Below are positions 1 through 8,587 of a DNA stretch of 64,000 nt, one piece after another; the stretch's first letter is position 1; the number at the start of each line of letters is the position of its first letter. Made by a program: the position numbers and the translations under genes. The DNA comes from Vibrio rhodolitus. Lineage in GTDB: Bacteria > Pseudomonadota > Gammaproteobacteria > Enterobacterales > Vibrionaceae. Location: contig NZ_QLYZ01000008.1 of assembly GCF_003350325.1 (NCBI RefSeq), positions 97,924 through 161,923 on the forward strand, written 5' to 3'. The notes beneath the pieces are model-generated. The model made no database searches, was not told the DNA's origin, and saw only the letters and a list, made by a program, of their open reading frames with translations.

Positions 1-769
1 CTAGCGTGCTTTCGGCTGGTACTGCTGCGTAACGCACAATTTCAATACCATGGTCAGCGGCGCGACAACCGTGCGCACTAAAGTGCTCAAGACGACGCTC
101 TAACGCAGTCAGCAGATCAGCAAAGCGGGTGATTTCCACATCCGCAGCTTCACCAAGTAGTGTCATGTATTCAGCAAAGCCTTCTAGCTCAATTTTGAAC
201 GCACGGTCAGGGCGCCAGCTTGGCGCTACTTCAACATCAAAGCTTTCATCTTCAGCAATCGCTTTGTGGTACTCAAGCGTGTGAATTGGGTCATCGGTTG
301 TCCCTGCCATCACCACATTCATCTGCTTCATGATGCCGCGTGCTGAAAACTCAGGCGTTGCCAATAGCTCATTACACTCATGCCAAATTTCATCGGCAGT
401 TTCAGGACCAAATAGCTTGCCTGTTACACCAAATGGGCGGCGCAGCTCTAGGTGAGTCCAGTGGTAAAGTGGGTTACCCAGCGTTTGTGGAACGGTTCTC
501 GCCCATGCTTGGAACTTCTCGTAATCTGAAGTTTCTTTACCAGTGATCAGTGACTCTGGCACACCTGCTGAGCGCATACCGCGCCATTTGTAGTGATCGC
601 CTTCCAACCAAATTTGACCCAAGTTATCGAACTGACGGTTTTCCGCTACTTCTTTAGGGTTTAGGTGACAGTGGTAATCATAGATAGGCATCGCTTTCGC
701 GTAGTCATGGTATAGCTCGCGAGCGGTATCATTTGCTAGTAAGAAGTCTTCACACAAAAAGTTTTTCAT
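1..769 (-). CDS. uxaC: Glucuronate isomerase, C-terminus cut by window edge
   Basis: UxaC isomerises D-glucuronate to D-fructuronate (and galacturonate to tagaturonate), the first cytoplasmic step of hexuronate catabolism. The minus-strand frame opens at ATG 769 ([14 protein letters not shown]) and stays open for 256 codons to the left edge, so a little over half of the usual roughly 470 residues is present. The N-terminal [11 protein letters not shown] segment carries the His-x-His metal site of this amidohydrolase-superfamily enzyme, and [13 protein letters not shown] is typical of UxaC. It lies downstream of uxuB on the same strand, with a hairpin between them. The identity is firm; the 3' end cannot be assessed. 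Confidence 0.95.
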   Translation of the reverse strand, partial: MKNFLCEDFLLANDTARELYHDYAKAMPIYDYHCHLNPKEVAENRQFDNLGQIWLEGDHYKWRGMRSAGVPESLITGKETSDYEKFQAWARTVPQTLGNPLYHWTHLELRRPFGVTGKLFGPETADEIWHECNELLATPEFSARGIMKQMNVVMAGTTDDPIHTLEYHKAIAEDESFDVEVAPSWRPDRAFKIELEGFAEYMTLLGEAADVEITRFADLLTALERRLEHFSAHGCRAADHGIEIVRYAAVPAESTL

Positions 770-824
770 CGTTAACTCCATTGGCGCCGGCATTGCCCAC
801 ACCGAAGATCGGGTAGAAATAGAA

Positions 825-846
825 ATGCCCTCACTTAGGAGGGCAT
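825..846 (-). terminator. Hairpin between uxuB and uxaC
   Basis: An 8-bp perfect stem (ATGCCCTC paired with GAGGGCAT) encloses a 6-nt loop, immediately after the uxuB stop on the minus strand. The following minus-strand bases are T-rich but not a clean run. It may be a partial terminator or a processing or stability element inside the uxuB-uxaC transcript. Confidence 0.5.
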
Positions 847-852
847 ATTAAA

Positions 853-2319
853 TTAGATAAGAGAGGCTACTGCGCCGCGAGCACCATCGCTCAGTAGACG
901 CTGGTATGCGTCAGTTACTGCGGTTACGAAGGTTTCATTTTGGATTAAATCAGTACCAAAGATGGCTTCAATCGATAGTAGCGCTTTAACTACGCTTACG
1001 TTCAAGCCGTGCTCTGCGTAAATCGCTTGGAACTGCTCAACCATTGGGTCGCGAACATCAATCGCTTCGCCTTGCTCAGTTTGTGCAGCAACATAACGCA
1101 TCCAGCCAGCAATACCCATTGCAAGCCATTTAAAGTCTGTACCTTGCGCTAGGTGATGACGTAGTGAACCCCCCATACGTTGTGGGATCTTCTGGCTGCC
1201 ATCCATCGCGATTTGCCAAGTTTGGTGCTTTAGGCTTGGGTTGGTAAAGCGCTCAATCAGAAGCTTAGCGTACGCTTCTAGATCTGTACCTTCAGGCATG
1301 TTTAGCGTTGGCGCTTGCGCTTTCATCATCATGTCGAATGCCGCTTGGCGGTAATCTTCATTGGTCATGGTATCTGAAATGTGCGCGTAACCTCCTAGGA
1401 AGCCAAGGTAAGCTAGGAAAGAGTGGCTGCCGTTTAGCATGCGCAGTTTCATTTCTTCAAATGGTACTACGTCAGCAACAAACTCAGCGCCAGCTACGTT
1501 CCAGTCAGGGCGACCAGCAACGAAGTTATCTTCGATAACCCATTGACGGAATGGCTCACAAGCGATGCCACAAGAGTCAGCAACGCCAACAAGCTCTGCG
1601 ATTTCGTTTAGTGTTTCTTCTGTTGCCGCTGGTACGATGCGGTCAACCATGGTGCATGGGAAAGTCACATTTGCTTCAATCCACGCCGCCAGCTCTGCAT
1701 CCACCAAGTTAGCGAAATCCAGTACCGCAGCGCGAGCAACGTGACCGTTTTCTTGCACGTTATCGCAAGACATCACGGTAAATGGTGCAATACCTTTTTC
1801 ACGGCGCTGACGCAGTGCTTCAACAATGTAGCCAATCGCTGAGTTTGGATCTTGCGGGTTAGCCAAATCGCTCACAATCAGTGAATTAGTTTTATCCAAA
1901 CGACCAGTTGCAGGGTCTGCACAGTAACCTTTTTCCGTGATTGTCATAGAAACAATCGCGACTTGTTCTTCGGTCATTTTTGCCAGTACAGCCGCTTTGC
2001 CATCTAGCGTTGGGTGGAGTGATTCCGTTACCGAACCAATCAGTTTTACTTCTGTCGCTTGTGCGCCCTTTTCTGCCACTGTGTATAGGTGGTCTTGTGC
2101 GCGCAGTTGTTCAATCAGCTCTTCACCGCCGAACAAGTTAACTTCACAGATGCCCCAGTCACTGCCAGTTTTTTCTAACATTTCGTTAGTGAATAGCGCT
2201 TGGTGTGCGCGGTGGAAAGCACCAAAACCTAGGTGCACAATACGGCTTTTCAGAGCAGAGCGATCGTAATTTGGTCGAACAACTTGAGCATTCAGAGTGG
2301 TATTTGCGATTGTTTTCAT
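853..2319 (-). CDS. uxuB: D-mannonate oxidoreductase (fructuronate reductase)
   Basis: UxuB reduces D-fructuronate to D-mannonate with NADH in the cytoplasm. The 488-residue product matches the long-chain mannitol dehydrogenase family in length and motifs. The N-terminal nucleotide-binding fingerprint is HLGFGAFHRAHQA near residue 30. The catalytic-lysine region is KLRMLNGSHS near residue 290, the K-x-x-x-L-N-x-x-H-S motif of the family. It sits between the TRAP large permease upstream and uxaC downstream, all on the minus strand. The ATG follows an AGGA at 8-nt spacing, and that ribosome-binding site lies directly against a strong hairpin (2333-2356). UxuB rather than UxaB is inferred from the neighbouring uxuA and uxuR. 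Confidence 0.93.
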   Translation of the reverse strand: MKTIANTTLNAQVVRPNYDRSALKSRIVHLGFGAFHRAHQALFTNEMLEKTGSDWGICEVNLFGGEELIEQLRAQDHLYTVAEKGAQATEVKLIGSVTESLHPTLDGKAAVLAKMTEEQVAIVSMTITEKGYCADPATGRLDKTNSLIVSDLANPQDPNSAIGYIVEALRQRREKGIAPFTVMSCDNVQENGHVARAAVLDFANLVDAELAAWIEANVTFPCTMVDRIVPAATEETLNEIAELVGVADSCGIACEPFRQWVIEDNFVAGRPDWNVAGAEFVADVVPFEEMKLRMLNGSHSFLAYLGFLGGYAHISDTMTNEDYRQAAFDMMMKAQAPTLNMPEGTDLEAYAKLLIERFTNPSLKHQTWQIAMDGSQKIPQRMGGSLRHHLAQGTDFKWLAMGIAGWMRYVAAQTEQGEAIDVRDPMVEQFQAIYAEHGLNVSVVKALLSIEAIFGTDLIQNETFVTAVTDAYQRLLSDGARGAVASLI

Positions 2320-2332
2320 TGTTTTTTCCTAA

Positions 2333-2356
2333 ACCTTACCGCCGTAGCGGTAAGGT
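2333..2356 (-). terminator. Ten-bp hairpin with UACG tetraloop before uxuB
   Basis: The inverted repeat has arms ACCTTACCGC and GCGGTAAGGT with a 4-nt loop. Read on the minus strand the loop is C(UACG)G, an extra-stable UNCG-type tetraloop. It lies between the TRAP large permease stop and uxuB, and its 3' arm ends about 2 nt before the uxuB AGGA ribosome-binding site. No clear T-run follows. An intercistronic stability or processing hairpin is as likely as a terminator. Confidence 0.6.
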
Positions 2357-2390
2357 ATTTTGTTGGGAGGCAAATCCGAAATTTGGGAAA

Positions 2391-3692
2391 TTAGTAACCT
2401 AGGAACAGTTGTGGTAGCAGTAGACTGATTTGTGGAATGAAGGTTACTGCTAGTAGTGCTAGGAACAGTGCTGCGTAGAAAGGCAACAAAGGTTTAATTA
2501 CTTTATCGATACTGATGTTAGCAACAGAACAACCTACGAATAGCGCACTACCTACTGGTGGCGTACATAGACCGATTGCAAGGTTGAACGTCATCATGAT
2601 GCCGAAGTGTACTGGGTCAACACCTAGGTCCAACACGATTGGTAGGAAGATTGGTGTAAAGATAAGTACCGCTGGCGTCATATCCATGAAGATACCAACA
2701 ATCAGAAGAATGATGTTGATGATCAGTAGGATGATCAGTGGGTTTTCAGAAACCGCTAGTAGTGCATCAGCAATCATGTAAGGGATATCAGCGTTCGCCA
2801 TCGCCCATGACATACCCATTGATGCGCCAACAAGTAGCAACACGATAGAAGTCGTTACCGCAGACTCAAGAACGATTTTTGGTAAATCGCCTACTTTTAC
2901 TTCACGGTAAACACCAACCGCTAGCACTAGTGTGTATACCACCGCGATAGCTGAAGCTTCTGTTGCGGTAAAGATACCACCGATGATACCACCCATGATT
3001 ACTACGATAAGTAGTAGTGATGGTGCTGCTTTAATGAAAGTATCCCAAACAGCTGCAAGTGTTGGACGTGGTGCAACTGGGTAGCCGCGACGCTTAGCAA
3101 TGATACCTGCTACAACCATCAAGCTTAGACCCATCAAGATACCTGGTAGGTAACCGGCTAGGAATAGTGCTGCGATTGATGTACCGCCAGATACAAGAGA
3201 GAAAACGATTAGGGTATTACTTGGCGGAATCAAAAGACCAGTAGGACAAGAAGTGATGTTTACTGCTGCGCTGTACGCTTCATCGTAACCATCTTTCTTT
3301 TGTAGTGGTGCCATCGTACCACCTACTGCCGCTGCAGATGCTACTGCAGAGCCAGAGATAGAACCAAACATCATGTTTGCTAGTACGTTTACGTGCGCCA
3401 GTGAACCAGGTAGACGGCCGCCCAATACTTTAGCAAAGTTGATCAGACGTAGTGCGATACCGCCTTGGTTCATGATGTTACCCGCTAGAATAAAGAACGG
3501 GATAGCCAATAGAGCAAAGTTATCTAGACCAGCCGCCATACGCTGAGCCACTACTGCGATTGCAGGCTCTAGTGGCAGGCTCATCATGATCGTTGCCAGC
3601 GATGACAAACCAATCGCAAATGAAACTGGAATACCCAGCGTCAATAAGACTGCAAAAGTACCAAATAGGGTAAGAATTAATTGCCATTCCAT
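2391..3692 (-). CDS. TRAP transporter large permease (DctM family)
   Basis: This is the large membrane subunit of a tripartite ATP-independent periplasmic transporter, which couples substrate uptake to a sodium gradient. The 433-residue protein is almost entirely hydrophobic, with about 12 membrane segments. It contains DctM-typical stretches such as GSISGSAVASAAAVGG (about residues 91-106) and CPTGLLIPPSNTLIVFS. It follows the small permease by 19 bases, as in a standard Q-M operon. The binding protein is divergent and adjacent. Substrate is inferred, from uxuA, uxuB, uxaC and uxuR around it, to be a hexuronate such as glucuronate. Confidence 0.93.
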   Translation of the reverse strand: MEWQLILTLFGTFAVLLTLGIPVSFAIGLSSLATIMMSLPLEPAIAVVAQRMAAGLDNFALLAIPFFILAGNIMNQGGIALRLINFAKVLGGRLPGSLAHVNVLANMMFGSISGSAVASAAAVGGTMAPLQKKDGYDEAYSAAVNITSCPTGLLIPPSNTLIVFSLVSGGTSIAALFLAGYLPGILMGLSLMVVAGIIAKRRGYPVAPRPTLAAVWDTFIKAAPSLLLIVVIMGGIIGGIFTATEASAIAVVYTLVLAVGVYREVKVGDLPKIVLESAVTTSIVLLLVGASMGMSWAMANADIPYMIADALLAVSENPLIILLIINIILLIVGIFMDMTPAVLIFTPIFLPIVLDLGVDPVHFGIMMTFNLAIGLCTPPVGSALFVGCSVANISIDKVIKPLLPFYAALFLALLAVTFIPQISLLLPQLFLGY

Positions 3693-3711
3693 TGTGGAAT
3701 TCCTCTAGAAA

Positions 3712-4224
3712 TTAGTTTTGTTGTACGTCGCTAACAGCCACGTCGCCAGAAATCAATTGTTGAGTCTTTTCAATGCCATAGATCACTGAGTAGAAAATCA
3801 TCAACGCACCACTAATTGGTAGACAGAAATAGATGTAGCCCATTTCCCAACCTAGCGCAGGGGTCAACTGACCTGTTGCTAGCGTTTTAATTGCTAGGTT
3901 TGAGCCGCCATAAACCAACACAACCGATGCGAATACCGCGATAGCAATTTGAATAATTATTTCGTTGATAATTTTGCGCTTACCTTTCAGCTTCATCGTC
4001 ATCAGGTCGATCGCAAGGTGGCGTTTAAGGCCCGTGGTGTAAGCCGCACCGATCAGTGCCACCCACATAAACAAGTAACGTGCTAGTTCGTCGGTAACGG
4101 TACTTGGTTTACCAATGATGTAGCGTGATAGCACCTGCCAAACCACGCAAAGCACTAGGAAAGAAGACAGCGAGACGGTAAATGTCGCCAAGCCTTTATT
4201 GATGTAATCAACCAATTTTTTCAT
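3712..4224 (-). CDS. TRAP transporter small permease (DctQ family)
   Basis: This is the small membrane subunit of the TRAP system. At 170 residues with four predicted membrane segments it fits the DctQ family. The segment SRYIIGKPSTVTDELARYLFMWVALIGAAYTTGLKRH region (about residues 34-69) carries the DctQ-typical W-x-E-E/D-L-A-R-Y-L-F pattern. It is first in the minus-strand operon ahead of the large permease, uxuB and uxaC. Its promoter region (4225-4290) contains an operator-like palindrome at 4276-4289. Confidence 0.9.
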   Translation of the reverse strand: MKKLVDYINKGLATFTVSLSSFLVLCVVWQVLSRYIIGKPSTVTDELARYLFMWVALIGAAYTTGLKRHLAIDLMTMKLKGKRKIINEIIIQIAIAVFASVVLVYGGSNLAIKTLATGQLTPALGWEMGYIYFCLPISGALMIFYSVIYGIEKTQQLISGDVAVSDVQQN

Positions 4225-4275
4225 TATTGTTTCCTTAACAACGTCGCTATTTCATATAACGAACCGCGTCTCGCC

Positions 4276-4289
4276 ACTGGTTAACCAAT
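4276..4289. promoter_or_regulatory. UxuR-type operator, minus-strand TRAP/uxuB promoter
   Basis: ACTGGTTAACCAAT has the core TGGTTAACCA as a perfect palindrome. It fits the E. coli UxuR/ExuR operator consensus, which I recall as AAATTGGTATACCAATTT. It lies about 52 bases upstream of the small permease start. A lone half-site (TGACCAAT) is at 4312-4319. Confidence 0.65.
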
Positions 4290-4387
4290 ATAAACTCAAG
4301 CTCATATTATCTGACCAATAACATTTCTTTTTCTGCGGGCATTATAGGCAGTATCACTTTGTTGACCGTGACCAGCTTCACATTTGG

Positions 4388-4401
4388 ATTGGTTGACCAA
4401 T
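4388..4401. promoter_or_regulatory. UxuR-type operator 1, binding-protein promoter
   Basis: ATTGGTTGACCAAT is a perfect ATTGGT-NN-ACCAAT palindrome in the region between the divergent TRAP genes. The same motif recurs at 4422-4435 and before uxuR, supporting a common regulator. Confidence 0.75.
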
Positions 4402-4421
4402 TTAAGGGTTTTATCTGTGAT

Positions 4422-4435
4422 ATTGCTCAACCAAT
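4422..4435. promoter_or_regulatory. UxuR-type operator 2, binding-protein promoter
   Basis: ATTGCTCAACCAAT matches the ATTGGTNNACCAAT palindrome with one mismatch. It is 34 bases (about three helical turns) downstream of operator 1, so two dimers would bind on roughly the same face of the DNA. A further half-site (ATTGGTC) is at 4465-4471. Confidence 0.65.
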
Positions 4436-4539
4436 TGTGTTTTTTGTTTTGACGGTGCTAGAAATTGGTCGCAAGATTGGCTCCGAAACCTGTAACCCCC
4501 TACAAAAATTTACGGATTCCATCTCACGGAGAAACCATA

Positions 4540-5523
4540 ATGAAAACACGTAAAAGTGTCCTAACAGCTGTGATTGGTGCGGCGCTAACATTCGGTGTAA
4601 GTGCACAAGCGTTTGCTGCTACTACTCTAAAACTGAGCCACAACCACACTCGTGACCACGCCGTGCATAAAGCAATGGATGCAATGGCTAAAGAAGTGCG
4701 TAAAACCACTGACGGTGAAGTACGTATTCGTATTTACCCTGATGCACAGCTGGGTTCTCAGCGTGAATCGATGGAACTGATGCAAAACGGTGCGCTGCAC
4801 ATGGTTAAAACCAACGCAGCTGAACTAGAAGCGTTCGCACCAGCTTACTCAGCATTCAACATGCCTTACCTATTCCGCGACCAAGCACACTTTTACGCAA
4901 CTCAAGAAGGTCAAATCGGTGAGGAAATCCTAGCGTCATCTCGTGAAAGCGGCTTTATCGGTCTGACTTACTACGATGCAGGCGCACGTAGCTTCTACAC
5001 CAACAAACCAATCAACTCACCTGAAGATCTAAAAGGTCTGAAAGTACGCGTACAGCCAAGCCCATCAGCAATCGCGATGGTTGAAGCACTAGGTGGTAGC
5101 CCAACACCACTAGCATACGGTGAGCTATACACCGCTCTACAACAAGGCGTTGTAGATGCTGCAGAAAACAACATTCCTTCATACGGCATGAGCCGCCACA
5201 GCGAAGTATCTAAGTACTTCTCGCTTGATGAGCACACTATGGTTCCTGACGTACTAGTAATGTCGACAGATGCATTTGATGGTCTATCTCCAGAGCACCA
5301 ACAAGCAGTGAAGACAGCAGCACTGAACTCAATGCAGCTAATGAAGACACTGTGGGCTGAATCTGAAGCTGAAGAGCGTAAGAAAGCAGAAGATATGGGC
5401 GTAACGTTTGTCAATGTAGACAAAGCATCATTTGTGCAAGCGGTACAACCAATGTACGACGACGTGAAGAAAAACAACCCAGAGTTGTCTGCACTGATCG
5501 AGCGTATTCAAGCAGTTAAGTAA
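4540..5523 (+). CDS. TRAP transporter substrate-binding protein (DctP family)
   Basis: This is the periplasmic solute receptor of the TRAP system, 327 residues from the ATG at 4540. A signal peptide (MKTRKSVLTAVIGAALTFGV, then SAQAFA) precedes mature ATTLKLSHNH. The start at 4540 is chosen over an earlier in-frame ATG at 4465 because it follows a GGAG ribosome-binding site and gives a proper signal peptide. The segment GLKVRVQPSPSAIAMVEALG contains the conserved DctP Arg that contacts the substrate carboxylate. It is divergent from the permease genes and is followed by uxuR. A uronate ligand is inferred from context. Confidence 0.92.
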   Translation: MKTRKSVLTAVIGAALTFGVSAQAFAATTLKLSHNHTRDHAVHKAMDAMAKEVRKTTDGEVRIRIYPDAQLGSQRESMELMQNGALHMVKTNAAELEAFAPAYSAFNMPYLFRDQAHFYATQEGQIGEEILASSRESGFIGLTYYDAGARSFYTNKPINSPEDLKGLKVRVQPSPSAIAMVEALGGSPTPLAYGELYTALQQGVVDAAENNIPSYGMSRHSEVSKYFSLDEHTMVPDVLVMSTDAFDGLSPEHQQAVKTAALNSMQLMKTLWAESEAEERKKAEDMGVTFVNVDKASFVQAVQPMYDDVKKNNPELSALIERIQAVK

Positions 5524-5577
5524 TTAACTAAAGTAATTTTGTTAGAGAAGTATAGGTATTGCCACATAACTATTGAG

Positions 5578-5591
5578 ATAGGTTGACCAAT
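5578..5591. promoter_or_regulatory. UxuR-type operator upstream of uxuR
   Basis: ATAGGTTGACCAAT matches the ATTGGTNNACCAAT palindrome with one mismatch and lies 33 bases before the uxuR start. A half-site ATTGGT follows at 5599-5604. The position suggests autoregulation. Confidence 0.65.
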
Positions 5592-5623
5592 TACTTTGAT
5601 TGGTTATGATGGCGTGAGTAGTA

Positions 5624-6412
5624 ATGGAAATAAGCGATAACATCATCATGATGCCTTTTGAACCCAAGCGTCCTTACCAAGAATTGGGTTTGGTTTTACG
5701 AAAAGAGTTAATTGAAGGTCACTATAAAGTTGGTGATCGTCTACCGCCTGAGCGCGATATTGCTGAACGACTTGATGTCAGCCGTACAGTTGTACGTGAA
5801 GCAATCATCATGCTTGAGCTAGAAAACCTTGTCGAAGTAAAGAAAGGCTCTGGTGTGTACGTCACAAATATTCCTGACCAATCACCTCATCGCGAACGCA
5901 TCATCAGTGATGATGCGGGACCTTTCGAAATGTTACAGGCGCGACAGTTACTGGAAAGTAACATTGCAGAGTTTGCTGCAATTCAAGTTACGCCTGGCGA
6001 CATCGCCAAAATGCGCTCAGCGCTCAAATTAGAGCGTCAAGAGTTAGCAGCACAAAGCGAACAATGCGTCGGAGACGAGCGATTCCATATGAGCATTGCT
6101 GAAGCGACACACAACTCTGTGTTAGTCGATATGCTGAAGCAATCATGGGATCGCCGTGAGCAAAGCCCAATGTGGCAAAAGCTCCACTCGCGCATTAGCG
6201 GTCATGACTACCGCCAAGAGTGGATGGAAGATCATGCGAAAATCTTGGCTGCGATGCAGCGTAAAGATCCGATCGCCGCGAAAAACGCCATGTGGCAGCA
6301 CCTTGAAAACGTAAAACAACGACTTCTCGAACTATCCGATATAGACGACCCGGACTTTGATGGCTATTTATTTAGCTCCAACCCAGTCGTCTTACTAGGC
6401 GGCGGAAAATAA
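5624..6412 (+). CDS. uxuR: GntR/FadR-family regulator, UxuR/ExuR-like
   Basis: This is a likely repressor of the hexuronate genes. The 262-residue protein has an N-terminal winged helix (RPYQELG, then LPPERDIAERLDVSRTVVRE, about residues 16-60), very close to the E. coli UxuR N-terminus as I recall it. A C-terminal all-helical FCD effector domain carries spaced histidines (HMSIAEATHNS and MEDHAKIL) expected to hold metal and ligand. It lies between the TRAP binding-protein gene and uxuA. Operators in its own and the divergent TRAP promoter regions match the UxuR motif. In the family, fructuronate or glucuronate relieves binding. Whether it is closer to UxuR or ExuR cannot be decided by eye. 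Confidence 0.88.
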   Translation: MEISDNIIMMPFEPKRPYQELGLVLRKELIEGHYKVGDRLPPERDIAERLDVSRTVVREAIIMLELENLVEVKKGSGVYVTNIPDQSPHRERIISDDAGPFEMLQARQLLESNIAEFAAIQVTPGDIAKMRSALKLERQELAAQSEQCVGDERFHMSIAEATHNSVLVDMLKQSWDRREQSPMWQKLHSRISGHDYRQEWMEDHAKILAAMQRKDPIAAKNAMWQHLENVKQRLLELSDIDDPDFDGYLFSSNPVVLLGGGK

Positions 6413-6538
6413 TCCGCCCCTATAGGTAGCTTTGCTAGCAACCTAATAATACCTACAAAGTCGTTATATTTATTATTCGCAACTTAGCCACTCACTGAGC
6501 TGAGCGGTTCAAGTCTGCCCATTGAAAGGTAATTTGTC

Positions 6539-7726
6539 ATGGAACAAACGTGGCGTTGGTACGGTCCTAATGACCCTGTATCTCTAGACGATATCCGCCA
6601 AGCTGGCGCAACTGGTATCGTGAACGCACTACACCATATCCCAAATGGTGAAGTGTGGACTAAAGAAGAAATCCTAGCTCGCAAAGCAATCATCGAAGCG
6701 AAAGGTCTTACTTGGTCTGTAGTTGAAAGCGTGCCAGTACACGAAGAGATCAAAACTCAAACTGGCAACTACCAACAATGGATTGAAAACTACAAGCAAA
6801 CTCTGCGTAACCTTGCGCAATGTGGCATCGACACAGTTTGCTACAACTTTATGCCAGTTCTTGATTGGACTCGTACTGATCTTGAATACGAAATGGCTGA
6901 TGGCTCGAAAGCGCTACGTTTTGACCAGATCGCGTTTGCCGCTTTTGAACTTCACATTTTGAAACGTCCTGGTGCAAACGCTGATTACACTGAAGCGGAA
7001 CAAGCGCAAGCACTTGAATACTTCAACAACATGTCTGAAGAGCAAGTTAAGCAGCTAACCGCCAACATCATCGCCGGTCTACCAGGTGCAGAAGAAGGCT
7101 ACACACTAGAAGCATTCCAAGCGCAACTTGACCGTTACGCAGGCATCAACAAAGACAAACTGCGTGAGCATATGCGTCACTTCCTAGCTGAGCTTATGCC
7201 AGTGTGTGACGAAGAAAACATTAAGATGGCAGTTCACCCGGACGATCCACCGCGCCCTATCCTAGGCTTGCCACGTATCGTTTCAACCATCGAAGATATC
7301 GATTGGTTGACAGAGCAAGTGCCTAGCCAGAACAACGGTATCACTATGTGTACTGGTTCTTACGGCGTACGCGGCGACAACGACCTAGTGAACATGATCA
7401 AAAAGCACGGCGATCGCGTTTACTTCACTCACCTACGTTCAACAAAACGTGAAGAGCATAACCCAATGACTTTCCACGAAGCTGCGCACCTAGAAGGTGA
7501 TGTAGACATGTACGGCGTAGTAATGGCGATTCTTGAAGAAGAACAGCGCCGTGAAGAGAGTGGCGATCTACGTAAGATCCCAATGCGTCCTGACCACGGT
7601 CACCAAATGCTGGATGACCTGAAGAAGAAAACCAACCCAGGTTACTCAGCGATTGGTCGCTTGAAAGGTCTGGCTGAGGTTCGCGGTCTTGAGCTTGCCC
7701 TAAAACGCGCATTCTTCACTAAGTAA
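6539..7726 (+). CDS. uxuA: Mannonate dehydratase
   Basis: UxuA dehydrates D-mannonate to 2-keto-3-deoxy-D-gluconate, the last hexuronate-specific step. The 395-residue length equals the family norm (E. coli 394). The product opens [20 protein letters not shown], with the conserved RWYGP-DPV motif. It contains metal-ligand stretches of this TIM-barrel enzyme: [32 protein letters not shown] and MRPDHGH. An AAGGT ribosome-binding site precedes the ATG. The 126-base gap after uxuR contains no operator like those upstream, so it may be cotranscribed with uxuR or have its own promoter. Confidence 0.96.
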   Translation: MEQTWRWYGPNDPVSLDDIRQAGATGIVNALHHIPNGEVWTKEEILARKAIIEAKGLTWSVVESVPVHEEIKTQTGNYQQWIENYKQTLRNLAQCGIDTVCYNFMPVLDWTRTDLEYEMADGSKALRFDQIAFAAFELHILKRPGANADYTEAEQAQALEYFNNMSEEQVKQLTANIIAGLPGAEEGYTLEAFQAQLDRYAGINKDKLREHMRHFLAELMPVCDEENIKMAVHPDDPPRPILGLPRIVSTIEDIDWLTEQVPSQNNGITMCTGSYGVRGDNDLVNMIKKHGDRVYFTHLRSTKREEHNPMTFHEAAHLEGDVDMYGVVMAILEEEQRREESGDLRKIPMRPDHGHQMLDDLKKKTNPGYSAIGRLKGLAEVRGLELALKRAFFTK

Positions 7727-7742
7727 CCCGAGCTAGTTATGC

Positions 7743-7769
7743 AAAAGCCCCGCACTGCGGGGCTTTTTC
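7743..7769 (+). terminator. Rho-independent terminator after uxuA
   Basis: The 11-bp stem AAAAGCCCCGC / GCGGGGCTTTT with a 3-nt loop and a T-run is a canonical intrinsic terminator, 17 bases after the uxuA stop. It could also serve psiE on the other strand. Confidence 0.9.
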
Positions 7770-7794
7770 GTTTCTGGTTACTGACAAAATAAAG

Positions 7795-8220
7795 CTATTC
7801 GTCTTTCTCCGCAGTTTTACCATCGATATATGGCCAGTAATGGTGACCAACGCGGATGAGTAAAGTCGCAGCCGCCAATACAAATGCCGCCAGTGATAAC
7901 CAGACGATCATCACCGAATCGAGCTCTTTCATCCCCAAAGTGATATAGCGCGCGATGGCCATCATGGCGATATAAATTGGGTAGCGCACTGGAATTTTAC
8001 CGTTCATCACAAACTGCCCCACCATAGCGAGCACTTCGAGATAGATAAACATCAATAAGATATCTTCCAGCAACACGCGTTTTTGCACGTAGATATGAAC
8101 GAATTCTTCCACCATCGCCCACACCGTCGCCATAGTAATGGCAACCAGCAGCACGGCTTCAAGGATATGGAAAATTTTAAGAAAGGGGCGACTAAACGAA
8201 GGAGGTAAATGAGAAGGCAT
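7795..8220 (-). CDS. psiE: PsiE-family inner membrane protein
   Basis: This is a 141-residue inner-membrane protein of the phosphate-starvation-inducible PsiE family (E. coli 136 residues), of unknown biochemical role. Four hydrophobic segments are visible, with conserved-looking features EDILLMFIYLEVLAMVGQF and KIPVRYPIYIAMMAIARYITLG near the middle. It is monocistronic, convergent with uxuA. I could not identify a convincing two-repeat Pho box upstream, so phosphate control is not supported by the sequence here. Confidence 0.85.
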   Translation of the reverse strand: MPSHLPPSFSRPFLKIFHILEAVLLVAITMATVWAMVEEFVHIYVQKRVLLEDILLMFIYLEVLAMVGQFVMNGKIPVRYPIYIAMMAIARYITLGMKELDSVMIVWLSLAAFVLAAATLLIRVGHHYWPYIDGKTAEKDE

Positions 8221-8255
8221 TATGACAATTCCGCTCTGTTATTATTAATATCAAG

Positions 8256-8522
8256 TATACCCAAGTGACTTCAAGATGCAGGATTCAGAGCGTTGTCATT
8301 GACTTAAGTTCTAGGAAAACGATGCAGCGAAATAGTGAACTATTTCCAAGTCGTTTGACACCGAAATTGAAGCATTGACACGCTCCCGAAGGGCGAGTTG
8401 CCTTGGCTCGCACACTTCGTTAACGATTTTTGATTTAGAGCCACTAGATCTTCAATTCGTTGCCTTGTCTGCAAGCCAAGGCATTCTCGCTGAACCAAGC
8501 ATCTTGAGGTTACTTGGGTATA
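8256..8522. repeat. 267-bp MITE-like element with 24-bp terminal inverted repeats
   Basis: The left end begins TATACCCAAGTGACTTCAAG and continues for 24 bases. The right end (8499-8522) is its inverted complement with two mismatches. No ORF of useful length lies inside. Nested inverted repeats are present: positions 8399-8412 pair with 8470-8483 at 13 of 14 bases, and a hairpin with arms GAAATAGT / ACTATTTC lies near 8319-8336. No convincing target duplication beyond TA was seen. It fills most of the 367-base gap between psiE and the purine permease. Confidence 0.7.
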
Positions 8523-8549
8523 ATAGTATCACGGAAATATGACAAGCAA

Positions 8550-8571
8550 TGCCCCTACCTTGGTAGGAGCA
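8550..8571 (-). terminator. Hairpin after the NCS2 permease
   Basis: TGCCCCTACC pairs with GGTAGGAGCA (one G-U pair) across a 2-nt loop, 17 bases past the permease stop on the minus strand. The following minus-strand sequence is T-rich but interrupted, so this is a weak to moderate terminator. Confidence 0.5.
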
Positions 8572-8587
8572 CTGACGTACAAAGGGT

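Noticed and set aside
340..546. 68-residue plus-strand ORF
   Set aside because: It is antisense to uxaC, with no ribosome-binding site and no recognisable product. The uxaC frame on the other strand is clearly coding.
1..7770. Recently acquired genomic island
   Set aside because: The hexuronate locus has no integrase, tRNA target, flanking repeats or visibly different base composition. It is treated as an ordinary catabolic locus.
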